Of a stretch of DNA of 9,605 bases, positions 1-4,287 are shown one piece after another. The notes beneath the pieces were generated by a model, which was given only the letters and a program-made list of their open reading frames with translations, was not told the DNA's origin and searched no databases. The number at the start of each line of letters is the position of its first letter. Positions within the stretch are counted from its first letter, which is position 1. The translations under genes were made by a program, and so were the position numbers. This DNA is from an uncultured Fretibacterium sp. (GTDB lineage: Bacteria > Synergistota > Synergistia > Synergistales > Aminobacteriaceae): the NCBI GenBank assembly GCA_937892105.1, contig CALAUZ010000212.1, forward strand, positions 1-9,605. Direction: 5' to 3'.

Positions 1-298
1 GGCTATCCTTATTGTGATTGTGAGCGTGCTGTCTGTGCGTTTAGTGTGTTCGGTGTGGGTGCGTGTTTATGGGAGCGTGTTTCACTGAGATATTGTTCTG
101 GTGGCTGTGCTTCTGTATGGCTGTTCGGGGAGTAGCTTGATGTACTTAGTGCGGCCTCGTTTGTACTTTTGGGAGTACCCTGTCGTTGCTGGTAGGCTGT
201 GGTGGGTCTATGCGTTGAGCAGATTGTAGTAGGCGGGGTTGGTCTGTCCACTGTTGTCGCTCGTTGTGTCGTTGCATTATGCTCTTTGTCGTGAGGAC
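1..298. other. gene-free, strand-skewed stretch
   Basis: No convincing gene is seen here. The plus strand is strikingly rich in G and T, so the minus strand is rich in A and C. The longest minus-strand frame (251 to 9, from a GTG) reads as a low-complexity string of Pro, Thr, Ser and Gln with no recognisable motif. It is probably an artefact of the composition. Another minus frame (207 to 82) contains a short basic stretch, KYKRGRTKYIKLLPEQPYRS, that looks more protein-like, but it has no start codon or ribosome binding site and I do not recognise it. Because this lies downstream of a dead recombinase, decayed mobile-element DNA is a reasonable guess. No inverted repeat marking an element end was found by eye. 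Confidence 0.5.
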
Positions 299-903
299 TT
301 ATGGCTGATTGCTGTCCTGTTGACGCAGATGCTTACTGTTCGTCCTCTCTAGCTTTGCTCGGTAGATTGTAGTTATGCTTATCCCCGTTAGTCTCTCAAC
401 CTGTTTGTACGAGTGCGTCTCTAAGAGTTCTAATACGTGATCCAGTTGTACACGAGTGAACTTCTTAGGACGCCGTCCTTGAAATCTGTGTTTTGCCTCG
501 CTATGGCTTTGCCCTCATGTGTTCTCTGTACAATCATGTCATGCTCAAACTCTAAGAACGATAACATTATGTTCCGTATCAGCTTGCCCGTCGGCGTGTC
601 GTCGATCACTCCCATGTTCAACACCTCGATTACTACACCTCTCTCACTTAGCGTCTCCAGCAACTGAACGCCCTGAATGAGACTGCGAGCTATGCGATCC
701 AGCCTCGTAATGATGAGCGTATCGTTGGCCTGAATGACTCTGAGCAGTTTATCAAGTTCTGGCCTTTTAGTTGTCCTACCGCTGAAAACGTCGCTGAAAA
801 TTTTTTCTGCTCCTGCTTGCTGAAGAGCATTGACCTGAGCGTAAAGAGAATTGCCATCGTGTGCTTGTCCCGTAGTACTGACGCGAGCGTAGCCTTAAAT
901 CAT
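299..903 (-). pseudogene. broken serine recombinase (resolvase family)
   Basis: Reading down from an ATG at 903, the frame gives M-I-stop and then GYARVSTTGQ, the classic resolvase N-terminus. The catalytic Ser and Arg (ARVS) are intact, and so is the later RLDRIARS motif with the conserved Asp and two Arg. The long-helix region (NMGVIDDTPTGKLIRNIMLS, then [19 protein letters not shown]) is typical of Firmicutes-type small resolvases. Two lesions are visible. Codon 3 is TAA where this family usually has Tyr. One base is missing near 472-474, after DFKDG, so the frame stops at 430. Reading on in the shifted frame restores [20 protein letters not shown] and the helix-turn-helix [19 protein letters not shown], ending at a TAA at 299. 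Repaired, the protein would be about 201 residues, normal for the family. No usable start occurs between the nonsense codon and a TTG at 663, so I expect no active protein. It begins one base after the maturase stop codon and has no promoter I can see. Confidence 0.88.
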
Positions 904-904
904 G

Positions 905-2527
905 CTAAACAAGTCCCCCCAGTGTTTGCCTTTCTGCTTTATTGTAAGCAATAAATTCTTCTGCCGTAAAATAATATCCTTTTTCTCTGGCTATAGGGAT
1001 AATTATTGCTTCTATGGGGTTTTCTTCGTGAGCCTTTAACGCTTCATTTATCTTCTCCTGAAGGCTGCTATCATTTTGCAATTCATTCAAGAATGACTTT
1101 ATATTTCTGATTCGCTTTTGTCTTTCTTTTGCATCATAAAGCGTCAATCCTAATTTCTGCATTAATGATGTCAGCTTTTCATAGTATCCACCCTTGAAGA
1201 ATGTACATGCTTCCGGGTCTTTTGCCCACAAATCATTTTCTTCACTGGCAATAACTGCTATCCCTCTGCACCCTCCTGCACACCTGTTCCTGTACTCACA
1301 ATTTGCGCACTCAGGATTACGGGCAAAATATTCTTTGAGCTGGGCACTAATGAAGTTCATGTAGTATGAATCCGTCAGAGCATCACGAATTTTCATCTCC
1401 TCAAGAAGCGGGAAATTCTCCCGGCCTCCGTCAGCATTCCCCATAGGTATACACGGCACTATTCTTCCGTCAGCAGTTATGTGCATGACATTCCGGACAT
1501 GGCCGCACAGGCAATAATCATCTGCAGAAATGTCTTCGGATAATTTAGCGTAGGGTATGCTGTACTCTGTAGTGTTATGTGCCATGAAGAACCCTGCCAG
1601 CAAAACAGGCATAGGCGCATTGTCCTCTATGTACTGCGGGATATAGTCAAGATAGAAATCAAACGCTTCAGGAAGGGTTAAAGCAAAATCATTGAGATTA
1701 ACGCCTTCTCCATCAAGAGTGAGCCGGTTAATTTTCAGGCTGTGCAGTCCAAGAGACCCTAACAGCTTTATGCTCTCACGCATTACACCCATACTCCCCT
1801 TATGCAAACAGTATTCTGCTCCCGTAGGAAATCCCCGCTCCCGGCATATCCTGAACGCATGAATAACTTTCTCCTCAGCTCCCTTAACTCCGCGAAGCCA
1901 ATCATGCCAGCCTATACCGTCAAAACTCATATTGAACTCCGGCTTAATGTTCCTCTTGTCCATCTCGTCAAGAAGCTCATCATTCACTAAAAGGCCGTTG
2001 CTCATGATTGTAGTGATAGCAATATCATTCTCAAGAATGGCATCAATTATTTCAAGGAAGTCCCTGCGGATTAACGGTTCACCGCCTGAAATTGTTACGC
2101 TGGCAACCCCGCATTCAGCCATCTGCCTTATTATGTCCATACATGTATCATGCGAGAACTCCCCCATCATTCCATGAGGAGCAGACATATAGCAGTGCTT
2201 GCACTGGGCGTTGCATTTTCCCGTGATTGACCAGTGAATATGGCTCAGGAATCTATTATTGTATTCCTTGTAGAGCTGGGAAGGTTTCAGGGGCTTCTGT
2301 TCAGTAAGAAGCTCAATTACTCCTTTTTCGGCCAAGTCCCTGATGTTCTCCCTGTCCTTGCCGGAGAATATGAAGCTGTCCTCATCAAATGCTCCGTTGC
2401 AGAGCTTGAGGGTTCTGTATACTTCGTGTTCAAGGAATGTATATCTTCCTGTCCTGGAATCAACTACGCCTGTAGGCAGCAGCTTCCACCCACGCAATTT
2501 ATATTCATCTTTTAGTCTGCAGTACAT
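905..2527 (-). CDS. radical SAM/SPASM peptide maturase with C-terminal Nif11-like domain
   Basis: This 540-residue enzyme should modify the neighbouring Nif11-leader peptides in the cytoplasm by radical chemistry. Residues about 1-85 look like a PqqD/RRE-type winged-helix leader-binding domain (inferred from pattern). The radical SAM barrel starts near 98. Its [4Fe-4S] motif is C105-x3-C109-x2-C112, followed by the SAM-binding ISGGEP at 146-151. A SPASM region carries cysteines at 339, 341, 359, 407, 410, 416, 420 and 441, including the hallmark CANCEYRNRCAGGC, and should hold auxiliary Fe-S clusters. Residues about 472-533 are unusual: they align with the leaders of the two precursors (IKSFLNEL...SLQEKI...AIIIPIAREKGYYFTAEEFIAY). 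ATG 2527 is preceded by AAGGAG at 8 bases, a strong ribosome binding site. The three-Cys cores suggest thioether (sactipeptide or ranthipeptide-like) formation, but epimerisation or other C-C/C-S chemistry cannot be excluded. The stop (TAG) lies one base before the dead recombinase. Confidence 0.93.
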   Translation of the reverse strand: MYCRLKDEYKLRGWKLLPTGVVDSRTGRYTFLEHEVYRTLKLCNGAFDEDSFIFSGKDRENIRDLAEKGVIELLTEQKPLKPSQLYKEYNNRFLSHIHWSITGKCNAQCKHCYMSAPHGMMGEFSHDTCMDIIRQMAECGVASVTISGGEPLIRRDFLEIIDAILENDIAITTIMSNGLLVNDELLDEMDKRNIKPEFNMSFDGIGWHDWLRGVKGAEEKVIHAFRICRERGFPTGAEYCLHKGSMGVMRESIKLLGSLGLHSLKINRLTLDGEGVNLNDFALTLPEAFDFYLDYIPQYIEDNAPMPVLLAGFFMAHNTTEYSIPYAKLSEDISADDYCLCGHVRNVMHITADGRIVPCIPMGNADGGRENFPLLEEMKIRDALTDSYYMNFISAQLKEYFARNPECANCEYRNRCAGGCRGIAVIASEENDLWAKDPEACTFFKGGYYEKLTSLMQKLGLTLYDAKERQKRIRNIKSFLNELQNDSSLQEKINEALKAHEENPIEAIIIPIAREKGYYFTAEEFIAYNKAERQTLGGLV

Positions 2528-2585
2528 AAAAACAACTCCTTAATTATTTACCTGCCTGAAAAATTCTTACAGTTACAGCGTTTAA

Positions 2586-2734
2586 TCAATATCCCCAGTA
2601 AAGTCTGCATACATCTCGCCCTTGTCCGGAGAAATAACATATATTTTTACCGCCAGCTACCTCACCGAGTTCTTCCTTTGCGATTTTCCCGGCATTATCT
2701 GCTTCATAAACGCCTTTACATTCTCTACTGACAT
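2586..2734 (-). pseudogene. relic of a third Nif11-leader precursor peptide
   Basis: A ribosome binding site (AGAGG, 10 bases before ATG 2734) leads into MSVENVKAFMK, almost identical to the starts of the two intact precursors. That frame then runs to an early TAG after 25 codons. In a second frame the expected leader end, ADNAGKIAKEELGEVAGG, continues into a core KNICYFSGQG-RDVCRLYWGY and a TGA at 2586. The middle of the Nif11 leader (about 44 codons judged against the neighbour) is missing, and the join is out of frame. The join falls where the segments encoding VKAF and LKAYE resemble each other (GCGTTTATGAA against GCGTATGAA), so a deletion between short repeats is likely. The relic core has cysteines at positions 4 and 14, matching the first two of the intact cores, and lacks the third. 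Confidence 0.82.
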
Positions 2735-2817
2735 TAAATATCATCCTCTCTATTAAAGCAGGGCTGTAGAAAATTACTCATTCCTGACAAACCCTGCATA
2801 ATTCCTGCTTACTGCTG

Positions 2818-3162
2818 TTACTTATTTCCGTTTAAGATACAATAGATTTGTGCTACGTACTGGCAGTGCGGCATGGATATTCCCTGAGTACGGCCGCAAA
2901 TTTCGACATTGTCTCCGCCGCCGCTAATTGCCTTGATCTCACTTTCAGGCAACTTTGCTGCTTCATCCTCGTATGCCTTGAAGTCCTCAACTGTAAGCGT
3001 TATTCCTGCTGACTTGGCCGCCGGGACAAATACCTCATTGAACACCTTGACGCGGTCGTTCTTATCGCCTGAGTAATTCTTCTCTGCTTCCTGAAACTTA
3101 TCCTGAAGGGCTTTATCCTCCGCAAGTTTCTTCAGGAATGCCTTAACGTTCTCTGCTGACAT
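2818..3162 (-). CDS. Nif11-leader RiPP precursor peptide A
   Basis: A 114-residue precursor substrate. Residues 1-80 form a Nif11-type leader (MSAENVKAFLKKLAEDKALQ ... VPAAKSAGITLTVEDFKAYE) ending in the double-glycine site IKAISGG at 76-82, the kind cut by C39 peptidases. The leader is longer than that of its neighbour by an insert around residues 26-40 (KNYSGDKNDRVKV). The core after Gly82 is about 32 residues with cysteines at 89, 100 and 108 (spacing x10 and x7) and reads GDNVEICGRTQ, then GISMPHCQYVAQIYCILNGNK in two overlapping halves around Gly. ATG 3162 lies 6 bases after the stop of the upstream precursor gene. Its Shine-Dalgarno sits inside the last codons of that gene. The leader matches the C-terminal domain of the maturase, linking the two. 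The mature structure cannot be read from sequence. Confidence 0.93.
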   Translation of the reverse strand: MSAENVKAFLKKLAEDKALQDKFQEAEKNYSGDKNDRVKVFNEVFVPAAKSAGITLTVEDFKAYEDEAAKLPESEIKAISGGGDNVEICGRTQGISMPHCQYVAQIYCILNGNK

Positions 3163-3168
3163 GGCCGC

Positions 3169-3465
3169 CTAGCCTCCGAAGAAGATGCAGGTCTGACCAT
3201 TATACTGATTGCATGCTGGAGGTGTGCCTGCGAAGATGCAGGTACTGCCGCCAGCTACTGCATCAAGTTCTTCCTTCGAGATTGTGCCGTCAGCTATGCC
3301 CTTCTCATACGCCTTTAGATCCTCTACAGTGAAGTCAAATCCTGCTTCCTTCGCCACCGGAATGATGACAGCCTCTACTGCCTTTGCCCTGTCGTTGACC
3401 TTAGCCTGAAGGTCCTTGTCCGTTGCCAGTTTGTCCATGAATGCCTTTACGTTTTCTTTTGACAT
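3169..3465 (-). CDS. Nif11-leader RiPP precursor peptide B
   Basis: A 98-residue precursor, first gene of the minus-strand operon. The start ATG 3465 is chosen because AAAGGAAG lies about 10 bases upstream and the protein then begins MSKENVKAF, like its neighbour. The frame stays open to 3540, but that part contains the promoter -10 and is probably untranslated. The leader (residues 1-73) has the Nif11 pattern AVEAVIIPVAKEAGFDFTVE and ends EELDAVAGG, a double-glycine cleavage site. The core is 25 residues, with cysteines at 76, 85 and 93 of the precursor (spacing x8 and x7). It contains two near-copies of one motif, TCIFAG near its start and TCIFFGG at its end, joined by TPPACNQYNGQ. The last two Gly codons and the stop overlap the ribosome binding site of precursor A. 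Expected fate: modification by the radical SAM enzyme, then leader removal and export by the C39 exporter. Confidence 0.94.
   Translation of the reverse strand: MSKENVKAFMDKLATDKDLQAKVNDRAKAVEAVIIPVAKEAGFDFTVEDLKAYEKGIADGTISKEELDAVAGGSTCIFAGTPPACNQYNGQTCIFFGG
3173..3177 (-). promoter_or_regulatory. ribosome binding site of precursor A, inside precursor B
   Basis: GGAGG on the minus strand, 10 bases before ATG 3162. It is formed by the final Gly-Gly codons (GGA GGC) of precursor B, just before its TAG. Translation of the two precursors is therefore probably coupled, and the C-terminal Gly-Gly of core B may be partly constrained by this role. Confidence 0.6.
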
Positions 3466-3525
3466 TGTTACTGCTTCCTTTCGTTTCAGCCCTTGTTGAG
3501 AGCCTGAATTTTCATTACGCGGGAA

Positions 3526-3555
3526 ATTATATCTGTACACCCGTTACAAACCCGT
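3526..3555 (-). promoter_or_regulatory. promoter of precursor-maturase operon with SARP-like direct repeats
   Basis: A perfect -10 hexamer TATAAT lies at 3531-3526. There is no recognisable -35 at 16-18 bp. Instead there are two exact copies of ACGGGT, at 3555-3550 and 3544-3539, starting 11 bp apart, and the nearer one ends 7 bases before the -10. Direct repeats with 11-bp spacing, about 8 bp upstream of the -10, are the known binding arrangement of Streptomyces antibiotic regulatory proteins. A SARP-like regulator is encoded in the divergent operon, so activation by it is a natural inference. The leader to ATG 3465 would be about 50 bases. The elements are seen directly; the regulator match is inferred. 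Confidence 0.55.
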
Positions 3556-3593
3556 AACACATCACCAGTAACATACACATGATTTTTACTGCC

Positions 3594-3619
3594 GCTGACA
3601 TCAAGAGCTGACATCAAGA
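3594..3619. repeat. tandem 13-bp repeat (two copies)
   Basis: GCTGACATCAAGA occurs twice in direct succession, at 3594-3606 and 3607-3619, without mismatch. It lies about 40 bp upstream of the ACGGGT repeats of the minus-strand promoter. It could be a recent slippage duplication or a regulator site. The sequence alone does not decide. Confidence 0.75.
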
Positions 3620-3763
3620 GTTCTCAGAGGGTATTACAAGATTGCGAAAAATATGCTATTGATTAGCGGGCGAAATTGTGATAATTTTTTATCGCAATAA
3701 GTTGATTTTGTTACTCAGGTGGTGTAAGAATTATGGTTAAGACGAATAATTTAGTATTAATGA

Positions 3764-3795
3764 CGGTTTACAAAACCGAAAAATTGCGCTATAAT
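3764..3795 (+). promoter_or_regulatory. strong promoter of the regulator-exporter operon with palindromic operator
   Basis: TTTACA (3767-3772), a 17-bp spacer and TATAAT (3790-3795) make a near-consensus housekeeping promoter, with transcription expected to start near 3802. The -35 is buried in a perfect inverted repeat: CGGTTT (3764-3769), ACA, then AAACCG (3773-3778). A protein bound there would block or tune RNA polymerase, so this is a likely operator. Which protein binds it is unknown. Confidence 0.7.
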
Positions 3796-3915
3796 TCAGA
3801 CCACAGACCACAAGCCCAACTATTGCCCAAATATACGGTGCAAACACATCACTAACTTACAGCACATACACATACAAATCCCACAATTACCGCTACTTTG
3901 TACAGGAAGATTCAT

Positions 3916-3945
3916 CCCCATCGGAGAAAACCGGCGGGGTATTTT
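3916..3945 (+). terminator. terminator-like hairpin in the 5' leader (possible attenuator)
   Basis: CCCCATCGG (3916-3924) and CCGGCGGGG (3931-3939) can pair with one A/C mismatch and one U-G wobble around an AGAAAA loop. The stem is directly followed by TATTTT. The hairpin lies about 13 bases before the ribosome binding site of the STAS gene, downstream of the operon promoter. It could be an attenuator or an mRNA structure controlling access to the ribosome binding site. The T tract is short, so termination would be partial at best. I see no matching antiterminator. Confidence 0.4.
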
Positions 3946-3966
3946 GCTATATGGAGGGGTCTATAT

Positions 3967-4287
3967 ATGGCTGCAGCTCTCACTGTCGGGAAGACTTCAA
4001 CAGATGAAGGTCAATTAACTCTATCACTAACAGGCAAACTAGACACTATGACATCTCTACAGCTTGAGGCAGAACTCAAGAAATGCCTCGATACTGTGAA
4101 GCATTTAGTGTTTGACTTTTCGGCGTTGGATTATGTTTCTTCAGCGGGCCTGCGTGTACTCGTGAAGGCTCAGAAGGTCATGAACAAACAGGGCACTATG
4201 GTAGTCAGGAATCCTAACAGTGAAATATACGAGATACTTGATGTTACAGGTTTAGCCGGAATATTGACGATTGAGGCCGATAAATGA
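3967..4287 (+). CDS. STAS-domain anti-sigma-factor antagonist (RsbV/SpoIIAA-like)
   Basis: A 106-residue single-domain cytoplasmic STAS protein, the usual length. In partner-switching systems such proteins, when unphosphorylated, bind a Ser/Thr kinase anti-sigma factor and free its target. They are switched off by phosphorylation of a conserved serine. Visible features are the opening strands LTLSLTGKLDTMTS (17-30), the core strand HLVFDFSALDYVSSAGLRVL, with Ser59 (in SSAG) the likely phosphorylation site, and the C-terminal EIYEILDVTGLAGILTI typical of the family. The ATG at 3967 is chosen because GGAGGGG lies just upstream at 3953-3959. An upstream TTG frame to 3898 would run through the leader hairpin and is rejected. 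Its stop overlaps the start of the next gene (ATGA), and that gene encodes its probable phosphatase. No kinase partner is in the window. Confidence 0.92.
   Translation: MAAALTVGKTSTDEGQLTLSLTGKLDTMTSLQLEAELKKCLDTVKHLVFDFSALDYVSSAGLRVLVKAQKVMNKQGTMVVRNPNSEIYEILDVTGLAGILTIEADK

Larger units (their letters stand above)
3466..3966. other. divergent control region between the two operons
   Basis: No intact gene is present in these 501 bases. They hold the minus-strand promoter with 11-bp direct repeats (3526-3555), a 13-bp tandem repeat (3594-3619), an A/T-rich middle (about 3640-3760), the plus-strand promoter with a palindrome (3764-3795), and a long plus-strand 5' leader of roughly 160 bases with a terminator-like hairpin. 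A minus-strand frame from 3623 to 3486 faintly resembles the end of another precursor and is treated under findings. Confidence 0.8.

Noticed and set aside
9..251. An 80-codon minus-strand frame starting at GTG
   Set aside because: It is low in complexity (Pro, Thr, Ser, Gln), has no ribosome binding site and no recognisable motif. The base skew of the stretch explains why it stays open.
895..897. Reassigned TAA codon, since both the resolvase and the exporter have an odd TAA
   Set aside because: TAA is used as a normal stop by precursor A and the phosphatase gene, and nothing suggests an altered code. Two separate lesions are simpler.
2758..2797. Inverted repeat GCAGGG / CCCTGC between precursor A and the relic, as a terminator
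   Set aside because: A 6-bp stem with a loop of nearly 30 bases and no T run is too weak. At most it is an mRNA processing feature.
3169..3465. Spliceotide (tyramine excision) substrate because of the Nif11 leader and radical SAM partner
   Set aside because: The cores lack the X-Tyr-Gly motif of known splicease substrates (core B has Tyr-Asn-Gly), and the conserved feature is cysteine.
3466..3540. N-terminal extension of precursor B to a GTG at 3540
   Set aside because: The extension would translate through the -10 hexamer. The ATG at 3465 has a proper ribosome binding site and gives the same start as precursor A and the relic.
3594..3619. Start of a CRISPR array or iteron set
   Set aside because: There are only two directly adjacent copies with no spacers and no further copies nearby.
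3898..3966. Extension of the STAS protein to a TTG at 3898
   Set aside because: It adds residues unlike any STAS protein and runs through the leader hairpin. GGAGGGG before ATG 3967 decides the start.
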